Below the pieces are notes generated by a model. It was not told the DNA's origin and made no database searches. It saw only the letters and a program-made list of their open reading frames with translations. Positions 24,901-33,964 of a DNA stretch of 64,000 bases are shown in pieces (position 1 is the stretch's first letter; each line of letters starts with the position of its first letter). Source of the DNA: Centroberyx gerrardi (taxonomy: Eukaryota > Chordata > Actinopteri > Beryciformes > Berycidae); NCBI RefSeq assembly GCF_048128805.1, contig NC_136020.1:12589239-12653238 (forward strand), in the 5' to 3' direction. A program made the position numbers and the translations under genes.

Positions 24901-26844
24901 AAGTTACTAGCCGTTATTTCCCCTGCATTCATTCATAATGTGCTGGTAATTTGATTTTATATTGCCTGATGAAGACCCACACTGAGTTGAAATGTGTCTG
25001 GGAATTCCCTTATTGCTAGAAATATGATGAGAATAACACCAGAACCTCACCCAATCTTACAGGCCCACATGAGAAAGAATAAGTGCAAGGCTAAGGTGTA
25101 GAATAAAAGTATATGATAGTGTACACATTCAATGCAGAAACTGTTTGTGACTGTAGCTGGCTCTGGAAATGGAAAATGGCTAGTAACTGGGTCTTGGACC
25201 AGGCTAAGAAGTGAAATTCAAATCACAATGCTTTTCCTATTTTTGTGTTTTTCCCCTTTACTTAATTTCTTTATTTCTTTTTTTCAAATTCATGATGGTT
25301 AATATTATGCCTTGGTTTTTATTGTTTTTCTGCAAAGTGCTTGGTACAGTACTGTGGCAAGCGAGGGAGGGATCGAGCCTCGGTGAGGAGACGGAGAGAG
25401 GCGGGAGCGGCCCGTTGGGACACTGGGGTGCACCTGCGCCCAGTTAACCCTCTTCTATATCTGTCTCTGTTTCACTGGTGCAGACAGATGAGTCCCTGGA
25501 CTGAGCCTGTGTGCAGAAGCCTGCACACCAAACCGCCTGAAACGGCTTTTCAGTTTTATGCACTGCTGGACTCATTCCTGCTGATGCATCATCTATGTTG
25601 TATTTGGCTTCTTTTGGTGCCAAAATAAAAGCCACAGACACAACAAGACGCTATCTCTTGTGTACTTAAGACTGTTGAATTACTACAAGTTAGTTTTAGA
25701 AAAGTGCTACACAAGTATATTATTATTATTATTATTTTTGCCAAGCTGCAGTTCAAACAAACATGGCACCTGTGTGATGTCTGGAACTGGCAGCAGCTCC
25801 TCTAGTCTTGATATGAACTCCCACACCAGCATCTCAAGTGCCGTGTCATACTTTGATCCAAAGTGTACAGGAAAGATCTCCTGCAAATGAGAAACAGATA
25901 TAGACAGAGAGAGACAGACAGAGTGGGAGAGAAGGAGAGGGAGAAAGATCATTATGCTGTACGTATTAAAAGTGAGAGACAAACTTGGTTGAATGGTGCC
26001 AACAATCTAAAACCGTCTCTTCTCTAGCTTTTTCTTGACATTTTGTGCAAAGCTCTTAGGTCAAGAAATGTTCCATGGTGGGAAAAAGACGAAGATTTGG
26101 ACTTTTGAATTTAGGATGGATTGAGGGCAGAGTTTTATCAGCATCCAACTACATGGGACTAGCATTTAGAATAAGCCACATTGTTTTTATACGCACACTA
26201 ATATTCTGTTAATATGTGTGATATTGAATTATTCAGTTTATAAAGTGGTACATGTCAACAACACAGTCTGTTGAAAATAACCTGTATAAACCCAGTTGTA
26301 AGAAACCTGCTGGAATATACTGATGTTACAAGTCAAGTCAATAATTGATCCAACCTGTTGGGTTTGTGGTCTGTGTAAGGTTGGTTTCCATGGTAATATT
26401 CTGAATATTCTGTTAGTTTGTACAGGAACATGTTCAATCAGAATATGAAGATATTGAAGCCGATCCTGAATAAGACCTTGATGGGAATATGAAATATGAA
26501 ATGGGATACTGTGTGCAGGTATACGCACCAGTGTTTGCCCCGGACATTTGTCTTGGTGGGGTGGATTTAGATCATGTAACCCTAAGACTCTCTATTGAAT
26601 GCATTGCAAACAAAAAAGCTATGTCCGTTGGGGTGGTAAATCTTGTAGGGTGGCTCATACTTCCCATTCAGTAGTGGGGAAAAAAAAAAATATACATGGA
26701 CTGAGTGTCATCTCACCTGGAAGAAGTGTTCTCTCTCAGAGGGGTTTTCCAGTAAAGTATGGACCAGCTCCACAAAGTTCACCTCAGATTCCTCCACCTG
26801 ATTGATCGTTACCTGAAATACATGTACACACACATGCGTACCCA

Positions 26845-26890
<46 letters not shown>

Positions 26891-28644
26891 AATCAAGGCA
26901 ATGGATAACATGGTCAAAACCTGTAAATATATATATACGTATATTTTAATTTCTTTCATTAGGGAAGTGTTCAGGACGACAGACACTGAAGCAACAGGAA
27001 AAGGAAGAAAAAGAGGAAATGCTGTGCCAAAAAAAAAAGACATTCTAAAAAAAACAACAATCAACAACTGAAAAATCACATCCTTGTTTATGCAGCTCAA
27101 TGGGTACAGCAGAGAGACTGACTCCCACTGATGACTGTATGTACTCACAGTACTCTAAGGCACTTTGGACTAAATGGTATTTCATATATTGCTGGACAAA
27201 AAAAAGCATCTGAACCCAAATTATACAACAGGGTTTCAACAGGTTTGAACGGCCCGATGGTCATGAGACTCACTCAACACATAAATGACCATGAAAACTT
27301 TCAATTCTGGGAAGAAACATAGTAATGTGTCCTACTTACATGGTGGTCCTTGGCAGTGCTGATGGGAGCCTTGATTCTGTCCAGATGAGGCTGAATAGTC
27401 TGCAGATCGACTGGGTGCTCGCCACCACACAGCTCCAGAACCAACTGCTTTCACAAAACACAAATGATAACACATTACTTTAAGAAACTTTGCTTTTAGT
27501 TGAGATTCAAATAGGCCTCGCTTATGAACCTGCTGGTTTGATATTGGATTACAGCCTAGTGGAGCACTTTTTTTCTTACTTTGCTCTCTCTTCTAATGTA
27601 TTTTGTACATTGATATATGGTGTTTGACTGCAACTAACCAAAAGAGATTACAGGTTTGTCCCAAAGTGCTTTACAGAGGAACAAATGACATAAAACAAGA
27701 GAAAACAAACACATGACAAATCTGAAGAAACAAGGCAAGAGCTTGTGAGTGTGTGTGCATGTGTGTTAGTGAATATGAGAGTAATGGGGCAACACCAGGG
27801 TCGTCCAAGCCATAAGTTATGAGCTGTAAGCACTGTCTTATATTATGGTTGCATCAGAAAATTGCATGTTTCTTCATGACACAAACTGTAACACATTTTA
27901 AATATGGAATAAGTGCATTATAAGAATGTTCTTAGCTACACGGTTGCCCTAGAAAGTACTGAATACAGGGAGTTTTTGCATATTGTGTGCATTATGTGTT
28001 ACAATGAATATTATACGCTCTTACGTTGCTTACAATTTGTTGATTAAGTGTTAAATTGCCTCATGAGAAGCACTTCAAGTCAAATGTTACCAAATAAATC
28101 AGTTGCCTTAACAAGTACAAGGTTCAAATGAGTATGACTGAACAGTGAAACTCAACAAATTATGATTTTTTGGTGAGTTTTGTTAAAATCATACAGAACG
28201 TGACTTTGGGTGGTAAAACATGGTTTTAGTTGACAAGTGACTTGCAAGTAGTACACAAGTACAAATTTCCCACTCTAGATTTAACATATTAACGATGTCA
28301 TTAGTTCAAGTCCATACTTTGTGGCTTTGGGAGAGAGTGGTTAGTTGTTTATGTTGAGAAATATTGACTGGAATGTCCTAGAGCAGAAAGATACCATATA
28401 TGAATCTTTAAAGGAAACGTGGGCAGAGCAATGTTACTGACCCTGGCCCGGAGTCCGAGGGTGAGCTGTGCCCTCTGACTGTAACTCATCAGCTCTGGAA
28501 CCAGCTCCGTCACCATGGTAACAAACTCCTCCAGCATCCCATAGTGATCCACGAGTCCTTGCTGCACAACTTGCCACATTGCAGCTGAAAAAAGCTGCAA
28601 GGGTGGGGCCAAAAGGCGAAGATAAGAACCTGGAAGATCATTAC
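9877..28644 (-). CDS. TINF2_N domain plus seven Myb/SANT-like domains, at least 23 exons, 5' end missing
   Basis: A reconstructed gene of 23 exons, high to low coordinate: 28644-28442, 27444-27340, 26812-26717, 25880-25770, 24888-24765, 24197-23750, 23465-23398, then seven Myb exon plus linker pairs from 23252 to 10513, and a last exon 9902-9877. All junctions are GT..AG and every phase matches, giving about 1,291 residues. The first five exons encode a TIN2-like N-terminal domain (shelterin scaffold family); the pairs encode Myb/SANT-like DNA-binding domains (Myb_DNA-bind_4/trihelix type). Each Myb exon is entered in phase 1 and left in phase 2, and each linker is the reverse, so a pair is a frame-neutral duplication unit. 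A nuclear, DNA-binding product is expected. The initiator exon was not found: the first exon shown is entered in phase 1. No canonical FxLxP TRF1-binding motif was seen in the linkers. Confidence 0.82.
10097..10175. repeat. 17-bp perfect inverted repeat (hairpin)
   Basis: TAATCACAGTAAGAAAC at 10097-10113 and its exact reverse complement at 10159-10175 are separated by a 45-bp spacer. It lies in the last intron of the minus-strand gene. It could be a MITE end pair or a structured RNA; nothing else supports either. Confidence 0.8.
10513..11593 (-). CDS. Myb/SANT-like module 7 (exons 11593-11350 and 10616-10513)
   Basis: The Myb exon reads PWSDGETEVLLDIWGSEEI, then GCTKNKHIFVQISQAM and RTPEQCQNRIKRLRANFRQ. 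It has the Trp, the LLDIW helix and the basic C-terminal helix expected of the Myb/SANT-like family. The linker exon begins GEKQECKFFDQLVRIFG and turns acidic (AESLAEES). The K-F-[FY]-[DN]-Q-[LM] core recurs in most linkers and recalls the short aromatic motif that follows Myb/SANT-like domains in ZSCAN-type proteins (from memory). Phases 1-2-1. Confidence 0.85.
12190..13352 (-). CDS. Myb/SANT-like module 6 (exons 13352-13103 and 12320-12190)
   Basis: The Myb exon has MPWSDRETRVLLEIWGEDSV, then GCLKNRHVFEYVSEKM and RTTEQCYTRIKRLKAGF. The donor follows a shorter C-terminal helix (FLHDK) than in the other modules, so the domain end differs. The linker reads EEFKFFNQMEEIFRRE and then Ala/Glu-rich sequence. 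An AAT/ATG simple repeat lies in the following DNA at 13013-13058. Confidence 0.85.
13655..14684 (-). CDS. Myb/SANT-like module 5 (exons 14684-14450 and 13794-13655)
   Basis: The Myb exon contains SAWTEQETVALIELWAADEV, then CIRNGHIFADISDKM and RTTEQCHSRVKRLRKTYRR. The linker SGGRPMLFRYFQLLDPVLG is the most divergent: the usual K-F-Y core is replaced by RYFQLL, followed by DVDSSGGDG acidic/Gly sequence. A CAG/GTG ambiguity at the first acceptor changes one residue only. Confidence 0.83.
14846..15320 (-). CDS. Myb/SANT-like module 4 (exons 15320-15074 and 14964-14846)
   Basis: The Myb exon reads GSWSDEETLALIDIWGEEDV, then GFVHNGHVYADISEKM and KTPEQCRWKVKSLRNNFRQ. A Trp replaces the usual Thr/Ser in the 'QCRWKV' segment of the recognition helix. 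The linker has NKVEYKFYNQLEGILGQ and then DEYDERDEQADQDTG. The intron between the pair is only 109 bp. Confidence 0.86.
15945..19971 (-). CDS. Myb/SANT-like module 3, Myb exon split in two (19971-19880, 16468-16311) plus linker 16087-15945
   Basis: The first half encodes PWSDRETLILLEIWGEHQ and the second VQQNLRRCPHNGHIFSDIS through to RIKRLKASYRQ. Joined in phase 0 they make a domain of exactly the length of its paralogues, with GEHQVQQNLRRC aligning to GEDSVQVSLRGC. The other six Myb domains are each encoded by one uninterrupted exon, so this intron is specific to the module. The linker reads RVDFKFYDLLEQILEK and then Ser/Asp-rich sequence. No frame damage is seen in either half. Confidence 0.84.
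16128..16170. repeat. (CA)n-rich simple repeat
   Basis: CA units with scattered G, in the intron between the module-3 Myb exon and its linker. Confidence 0.85.
16587..19095 (-). mobile_element. L2-like LINE, longer copy, frameshifted
   Basis: Minus-strand frames 19037-18453, 18451-17519 and 17522-16749 together form one decayed LINE polyprotein. They give the end of the endonuclease (GGHTLDLVF, VTDHECVLF), reverse transcriptase ([51 protein letters not shown]) and the L2-type C-terminal region (LDYCNSLF, LQMVQNAAARLLT, SLHWLPIKFRI). Frame shifts near 18452 and 17520 break it. The 3' end has a GTAA-type tandem tail near 16590-16608. It is 5'-truncated within the endonuclease. It sits wholly inside the module-3 intron, antisense to the window and sense to the host gene. 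Confidence 0.9.
19145..19775. mobile_element. Possible non-autonomous DNA transposon
   Basis: The left end has GGCCGTGATCACATAGGACAC. The right end in reverse complement has a related GGCTGTACTCACACAGGACAC, both followed by a T run. These read as imperfect terminal inverted repeats around about 630 bp without coding capacity. The 'GACTTTGTCGCTAAATTTA' segment inside is a common fish repeat word. Exact ends and target duplication are unclear. Confidence 0.45.
20626..21019. mobile_element. hAT-type MITE with 8-bp target duplication
   Basis: A 394-bp element with inverted ends TAGGGCTGGGTATCG, rich in GGTATCG words. It is flanked by ATGGTCAC at 20618-20625 and 21020-21027. The eight-base duplication and TAGGG terminus fit the hAT superfamily. 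No transposase is encoded. It lies between modules 2 and 3 of the minus-strand gene. Confidence 0.88.
21263..21990 (-). CDS. Myb/SANT-like module 2 (exons 21990-21768 and 21438-21263)
   Basis: The Myb exon reads VPWTDLETLALINIWGEDKI, then GMHRTGHIFSIISNKM and RTAEQCQTRVKRLKANFRQ. The linker begins NMKGQERAECKFYDELARIL and ends in a long acidic stretch with LDLDPGPGEP. Phases 1-2-1 match all other modules. Confidence 0.86.
22269..23252 (-). CDS. Myb/SANT-like module 1 (exons 23252-22997 and 22447-22269)
   Basis: The Myb exon reads VPWSDDETLNLLDIWGKDSV, then GCLKNRHIFTLISQKM and RTVEQCQTRIKRLKKCFRQ. The linker reads GNPRLECKFYDQLERVLG and becomes strongly acidic (VEEVIDEDES). A Tc1-type MITE is inserted in the intron between the two exons. 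Confidence 0.86.
22494..22866. mobile_element. Tc1-type MITE, copy A
   Basis: The ends TACACTACCAGTCACAAG and its inverted counterpart (CAAACTTTTGACTGGTAGTGTA) are typical Tc1/mariner termini with a TA target. The 370-bp interior is non-coding and largely matches the element at 50133-50490, in opposite orientation. Confidence 0.9.
23398..24197 (-). CDS. Inter-domain exons joining TINF2_N to the Myb array (24197-23750, 23465-23398)
   Basis: The larger exon begins DPSLLPMDDCILSSLSLPPV and is Ser/Pro/Glu-rich and probably disordered. It contains the basic cluster LRKRKL, a possible nuclear signal. 'DDCILSSL' resembles the 'SDTILSTL' motif at the same position in both plus-strand TINF2_N/zinc-finger genes. 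The 68-bp exon has the linker phases (2 to 1) and ends ESPLISIWGEYT, which resembles the 'LIDIWGE' core of the Myb domains and may be a remnant. Confidence 0.75.
24765..28644 (-). CDS. TINF2_N domain, five exons of the minus-strand gene
   Basis: Exons of 203, 105, 96, 111 and 124 bp. The first four lengths and all phases equal those of the two plus-strand TINF2_N genes; only the fifth differs (124 against 118 bp). Residues include AAMWQVVQQGLVDHYGMLEE, LTLGLRARLVLELCGG, VEESEVNFVELVHTLL, then EIFPVHFGSKYDTALEMLVW and EFISRLEELLPVPDITQ. The W-Q-V start, the 'LGLRAR' segment and the Phe/Trp helix ending in LPxP match the TIN2 N-terminal (TRFH-like) domain of shelterin as recalled. The first exon is entered in phase 1 by GGAN-type joining, so a short 5' exon is missing. 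Confidence 0.8.
25340..25665 (+). repeat. Dispersed GC-rich element, possibly LTR-like
   Basis: The stretch around GGAGACGGAGAGAGGCGGGA and GTGCACCTGCGCCCAG has a clear relative on the minus strand at 32340-32085. It ends with AATAAA and an ACAACAAGACG tail, which resembles an LTR or a processed end. No ORF or flanking duplication was established. Confidence 0.45.
26852..26885. repeat. (CA)n microsatellite
   Basis: About 16 CA units in the intron upstream (transcript sense) of the third TINF2_N exon of the minus-strand gene. Confidence 0.95.
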
Positions 28645-29255
28645 CTGTGAGAGCGGAGAGAGGAAGGAAAGTAAAGTTAAAACAGGGATAGAATCACAAA
28701 TTATTGCACATTTTGTACTTGGCAATTAAAACAAAGCTGATTTAACTGAGTCTCTTATCCGGAGTGACTTACAACAACAATCGCAACAGTCAGTGTGTCA
28801 TGCAACCTAATGAAGAGCAAGAACCAGGGATAACAACTCAAGACTGGGTTTCCTTTACTATTGAACAGTTGGGTTGCATGAAATAAAAATTAAATTTTAT
28901 TTAAATTTTATTTCTGTTGGTTTCAATGGAGAGTTTTACTGGTACATGTTCTGTTTCAGAGGTCTTTTCCCAGGTCAGCTAAGGAAAAACGTCAAATATC
29001 AATGCGATAAACTGGACTGCTTTGACAAAATATTAAGTTGCTTGTGGCAGGAGGGGGTGAGGACAGGAACCCCGTTTTCACTCGTTCTCATTACTAGTAT
29101 CAGCTCAGCTCCAGTAGATGTAGTGGTTTAAAACAGTTTCTGATTTCAAAGTTTATGATAGATGGAGTCACTGCTACATAACTGGTCTTTTTTGATGTTT
29201 GACGGTTTTGGCACAGTAATAAAGTCAGAGGATTAGTTTTTGTTGACTTGCAGTG

Positions 29256-29330
29256 GGAGTGTGTGTGTGTGTGTTTGGGGTGTGTGTGTGTGTGTGTGTT
29301 TGGGGTGTTCGTGTGGGTGGGTGGGGGCGG
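29256..29330. repeat. GT/GGGTG simple repeat
   Basis: GT runs interrupted by TTTGGGG, then GGGTGGG. The surrounding 28.65-29.85 kb shows no gene and no identifiable first exon for the minus-strand gene. Confidence 0.85.
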
Positions 29331-29854
29331 GGTGGGGGCAGTGGTGAATGAAGGGGAACACTTCATTCCATTCTGTCTGAAAAGAGTCAGGCTGGTGCGG
29401 TTTTTCTATTGATTGGCCTGAATTTCTTGGGGTGCAAGTGGAAAAAATGATCCAAAGGCGACTCCAAAAGGTGAAAGCCAGTGTTGGGTGGTAATTGTTT
29501 TTAAGGGAATTACATAATTACATTTATCAGCACAAGATACTTTAAAGAGCTGTAGCTTGTAGCTTCACCAACCCAGCACTTCATATCTTACAAAGAGCAC
29601 ATGATGCAAAATGGTCAACATGATTTATAGTGGCAAGGTGCCTGATGAAATAATGACATGACACTTGCTCTCACTTACACTAACAACAGCATCCATCATG
29701 CCCTTACCTGGAGTTATATATTGAGTTACATGCTAGGCTTAGTAGGCTGTAACCGAGCAGCCTAACCATGAATTTCTGACCATTTCTCTTGGGAAAAAGA
29801 ACTATCGTAATCTTCAGGTACATTTTAAAAGCACACTGTACAAATATCACAGCA

Positions 29855-30105
29855 AATCTGTAAGTCCCTACAGGAATATTGTAGTGATACCATAGACATG
29901 GAAAAATACAATTAGGTACGATAACATCACTATAAACTCACCATGGAGTACCACAGACACACTATAAGTCCTTATAGAAATATTATAGGAATATTGCAGT
30001 GATATCATAAGCGATAAACATATCGATAAGTATGATAAGGTCACTGTAAACTCACTATTCAGTACACAGACACACTGTAAGTCCCTATAGCATTATTAAG
30101 GAGAT
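29855..30105. repeat. Dispersed 'AAGTCCCTATAGGAATATTATAG' family, two units
   Basis: Two copies of a unit of about 115 bp containing ACACTATAAGTCC, TATAGGAATATT, GTGATA and 'ACTCAC'. The same words in the same order occur at 51940-52125 and 53265-53420, defining a dispersed family. No inverted ends or coding were seen. Confidence 0.6.
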
Positions 30106-30108
30106 TTT

Positions 30109-30612
30109 TTGTTAGGGTTCTCAAAATCCACGCACCTCGACTGCTGTCACTTTCAATTCCGCGTTTTATTTCCATTTAGCAGCCGACAGAAAAAAAAAAA
30201 GAGATCAGTCCCGTGGGTTGCTCCGATCAAGAAAAAAAACGGTGTATTTTTCTATTTCCTATATAATAACACAACCATCAACGTTGGCCAACCCACAATA
30301 TTAAACATGCAAGCGAAATTTTGCAAGAAGCCCTGGCAGGCCAGTGAGAAAGAGGGGCTTATTTTTATTCTTGTTGCGGGAGGAGAGAGAACAAAGGTTC
30401 TGGTCTCATCCGCCTCAGTCCAGATCACGGGAAGCCCTCTTTCCTGGTTGGCTGACGAAGACCGGATCAACCAGGGCGATTCAGCCTTCACACCGCTAGG
30501 TGGAGCCGGTGGCTTTCCATCCACACTGTCCAGACCATGGTCCAGACCGACCAGGCGTTTTCCCCACACTTCCCATTCAGAGAGGGAAACTGGAGCCAAT
30601 GAGGGCAATTAA
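30109..30612. other. Unassigned stretch with overlapping open frames
   Basis: Open frames exist on both strands (plus 30109-30612, minus 30608-30252). Neither shows a domain, signal or splice context I recognise. The composition is more GC-rich than the flanks, so it may be a mobile element insertion. Confidence 0.3.
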
Positions 30613-30619
30613 ATAACGT

Positions 30620-30666
30620 GCTACTACTACAACAACAACACCTACTACTACTACTACTATTGCTAT

Positions 30667-30704
<38 letters not shown>

Positions 30705-30720
30705 ATAATAATAATATTAG
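30620..30720. repeat. (CTA)n microsatellite
   Basis: CTA/CTAC units grading into AATAATA. Confidence 0.95.
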
Positions 30721-31363
30721 CAGCAGCAGAATTAGTATTATTTGTATTATTATGCAATATTAAAATATATTATTTGTTAAGAAAAGTGCTATATAAATAA
30801 TCAGAATAATAATTATCACCATTGTCTTCATTGTCTATAGTAACATTTCTATCTGCGCTTTTTGTGTGATGTGATTTTCCACATACATTCAAGTATTTTA
30901 TTCTTCTGTATTTCTCTAATTTCCTATTTCTCATAATGTAATGAAGGGTCTGGAAGAGACTTATGGTAGAGGACTTGTGTAACTGTTGTCAAAGTGGTAG
31001 TCTTCCATCATGCAGGCTAGATCAGTCTATCTATTTTTATGGTTGCTCTACAGCTCATTACTACAGCTGTTACTCCAGTACATAGTGATGATGCTGGTTT
31101 ATTGCCTCTACCTTTTGAGTTCAATTGTGACAGACTTTGAACTTAATTTACATTGAGAACATCCCTTCTTTTTATCATCTATGTGCAAGGTGTGGCCAGT
31201 CTCTTACTGGTAGGAACAGTGGAGATGGCCCTCTGGTTCGCCCATGTTTTTATTTCAGCACCCTGCATCATAAAATATACACCAACAGTTTGTCCATAAC
31301 TGTCTTTCGGCAGCTGCTTTGCAGACGCTTGGTGTGGAATTGATCTGCGTTGCTTCTCATCTA

Positions 31364-31410
31364 AAGGAGATCTTTCCTACTTTGGTTCAAAGTATAATAC
31401 AGCTCTTTAT
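31364..31410 (+). pseudogene. Fragment of TINF2_N exon 4
   Basis: GGAGATCTTTCCT, TTTGG.TCAAAGTAT and A.ACAGCTCTT track the start of the minus-strand gene's fourth exon (25880 downward) but on the plus strand, with small deletions. It is cut after about 45 bp. Confidence 0.6.
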
Positions 31411-31429
31411 ATTTTAGAAATATGAAAAA

Positions 31430-31910
31430 TGTTTTAGAATTTTTTCCCACCATGGGACATTTGTTGACCTGACATGTTCAGACACGATGTAAGGAAACAG
31501 AGATGAGAGGGTTTATGTTGTTTGCACAACTAGTTAGTAGTTCAACTATTCTCTCTTTCTGTATGTATGTATGCATCTATCTATCTGTTTCTCATTGGCA
31601 GGAGGGCTTTCCTGTGCACTTTGGATCAAAGCGCCTGTGATGTTGGTGTGGGAGTTCATATCAAGACTAGAGGAGCTGCTGCCAGTTCTAGACTTCACAC
31701 AGATGCCATGTTTCTTTGAACTGAAGCTTGGCATCCAACATTTAAGATCAGCCTATATAGATGAAGTTATTAATGAACTTAACTTGTGTCACAGTTTTCT
31801 AAAACTAACTTCAAGTCATTCAACAGTTCCTGGGAAGGAAGAACAGAGGAAAGCCCTGTCTGTCTTCTGTTTTTTATTTCAGCACCCAAATAAAATAAAA
31901 TATAAATGAT
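31430..31910 (+). pseudogene. Inverted decayed copy of TINF2_N exon 4 and flanks
   Basis: 31590-31715 matches the exon at 25880-25770 including its intron edges: CATCTATCTATCTGTTTCTC before it and the ACACAG.TGCCATGTTT donor region after it. It is on the opposite strand. A deletion replaces the AGTATGACACGGCAC segment and breaks the frame. 31440-31475 also matches the reverse complement of 26040-26095, so a block of several hundred bases was duplicated in inverse orientation. Confidence 0.75.
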
Positions 31911-32001
31911 GTGCTAACTGTGCTTAAGTCAACAAACTGTTACAGGAATGAGTTCAGCAGTCTATAAAGCTGGACAGCCTTTTCAGGCAGTTTGTGTGCG
32001 A

Positions 32002-32002
<1 letters not shown>

Positions 32003-32078
<76 letters not shown>
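32003..32078. repeat. (CA)n microsatellite, about 37 units
   Basis: Long uninterrupted CA run beside the dispersed GC-rich element. Confidence 0.97.
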
Positions 32079-32081
<3 letters not shown>

Positions 32082-32084
32082 TGA

Positions 32085-32340
32085 GAGGTGGGTTAATTGA
32101 GAGCAGGTGCACCTTGTTGTCCTGATGGGCCGCTCCTGCCTCTCTCGATCTCCTGACCAACGCTCCATCTTGCCCCTGCTTCCCCCCCCCTGCCTGACAT
32201 GGGCCAGGGAGCCATCTGGCTGACGGCAGACAACAACACTGTGCTGGGGTTCCCAATGCAAGAGCTTTCTGCTGATGTGCAGCACCGGCCGGTCCGCTGC
32301 CCCAGTCCTGTTAGGTGCATTGGTCTGGAGAATAAAAGGG
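32085..32340 (-). repeat. Second copy of the GC-rich dispersed element
   Basis: The reverse complement shares GAGAGAGGCAGGAGCGGCCC and GTGCACCTGC with 25380-25440. 32340-32870 after it shows no recognised gene. Confidence 0.5.
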
Positions 32341-33239
32341 AGACAGCAGTTAGGGGTGTGTAGCAGTGGCTCCCTACAAAGGAAATTTTAAATACTCACA
32401 AAAGCCTGTTGGCACTTGTCCTAGACGCCTGTGACCTGGAGTATCTGGACCGCAAGCCACCCAACAACGGTTGCCAGGAGGGCAAGTCTAATGTAGGTGA
32501 TCTGGTCACCAGTTTGACACAAAAAGCTTTTTTTAAGAAAGCACTTAAAGCAGTCCTAAGGTGACTACTTTGATTACAGAGCGAAACGCCTGGATTTCCT
32601 CCCTGCCAACAGGCTGGCTGCACTCAGGACATGCACCAGTGGGCAGTGACTTGAGCAACAGGGCTTTAAGTCCCAAGGTTCCCACAGTGTCTAACTTGTA
32701 TGCAAACAAGCCACCTACAAGTCCCTGAGCATTGTGTAGCAAGGAGGGCAAAGCTCATGCCTACCAGTAATATAATAGTAATAGTTTTACCCGGTTAAAT
32801 TAGTCTTCCAGCATTGAGTCTTCCATTCCTTCTTTTCTCCACCTGCTAGGCTTCTACCTATCTTATTCAGATGATATGTAGCCTAATGCTTTTTTTTTCT
32901 TTTGGTATTGAACCAAAGTTGACAAACACACAAACGTTACAAGCTCACGATTGCAAACTCTTACTTCATGGAGTCCAAATCAATCAAGCCATCCTGGCAT
33001 CTCTGCTCCTCAACGAAGGAAAGAAATACTCTGCTGCCCAAAGGAACGAGCCAATGGCCACAAGGGAATTAGACTCTGCCTGTTTCACAGTACCAGATTC
33101 ATCTGAGTATTCAGTAGAGAAGAGGACTCATTGACACACACACACACACGAGTGCCTAATTGCTTTCCCTCATGAGCAAGGTCAGAGCTGCTGTGGATGT
33201 TTCCCTAATGCAGGTCTGCTCCCATCTCTTCTCAGTTTC

Positions 33240-33335
33240 ATGCCAACACGCTCTAATGTAATACTGCCTCTGTACAGCACTTTGTCACAGCTGTGCTGTT
33301 TAAAAACGCTTTAGAAATACATTTGATTTGATAGG
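33240..33335 (+). repeat. LINE/SINE 3'-tail fragment
   Basis: CAGCACTTTGTCACAGCTGTGCTGTTTAAA...GCTTTAGAAATACATTTGATTTGA is the kind of conserved tail shared by fish L2-type LINEs and their SINEs, ending in an ATTTG tandem. Confidence 0.5.
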
Positions 33336-33507
33336 TAACTCTTCCTACTCTAATGAGAACCAATTTGCTGTGAATAATTTAATGCTATTAATTTAATATT
33401 TTATCCATAAATGCAGATTTATGTAGAAACTTGAAAGAATGAGCTTAATCTTTATGGTAAATCCTTAAAAAATCCTAAAGAACAAAAAAGCCCTAAAACT
33501 TTTCTCT

Positions 33508-33738
33508 CTGCTAGAGAAGGAGGTTATGTTTTCGGTGCCGTTTGTTTGTCTGTTAACAGGATTACGGAAAAACTACTGGCCCGATTTTCATGAAACTTCG
33601 TGGAAGGGTGTAGCATGGGCCAAGGAAGAACCCATTCAATTTTGGAGCGGATCCGGATCCGACTCACGAACAAGCAGTAATAGCACGAACCTTGGCGGAG
33701 GTCTGCGCTCTCCGAGTGCAATTCTAGTTTTCAGTTTG
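33508..33738. mobile_element. Non-autonomous DNA element (GGAGGTTATGTTTTCGG type)
   Basis: It starts CTAGAGAAGGAGG, contains 'TTTCATGAAACTTCG' and 'TGGGCCAAGGAAGAACCCATT', and ends CTTGGCGGAGGTCTGCGCTC then GAGTGCAATTCTAG. From memory, this consensus is widespread in fish and invertebrate genomes as a short non-coding element. It sits about 160 bp upstream of the MADF promoter. Confidence 0.65.
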
Positions 33739-33890
33739 TTTTCTTCTGTATTTACTTATTTATTTTACATTCTTTTATTTAAGTCTATATATGTATACAT
33801 ACTGCTCAATATGTAAGTGAATGAACTGCCTCTGATGCAAAAAGTGTCTGTTGTTTGAACATGACAAGTGTAGGGCAACGCAAGAACTGT

Positions 33891-33897
33891 GATTGGT
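33891..33897 (-). promoter_or_regulatory. Inverted CCAAT box upstream of MADF module 1
   Basis: GATTGGTC is an inverted CCAAT element about 70 bp upstream of the ATG at 33965, in GC-rich sequence. This fits a TATA-less promoter for the MADF/TINF2_N locus. Confidence 0.45.
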
Positions 33898-33964
33898 CCG
33901 CTTCGGTCGCTTCGTATTTCCTCTTACGTGTATCCGGTTGATTTCCGCCGACAGTGAAAACAAC

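Noticed and set aside
30252-30608. Minus-strand frame of 118 codons as a possible first exon of the minus-strand gene
   Set aside because: No MADF or TINF2_N similarity, and no phase-1 donor leading to the exon at 28644.
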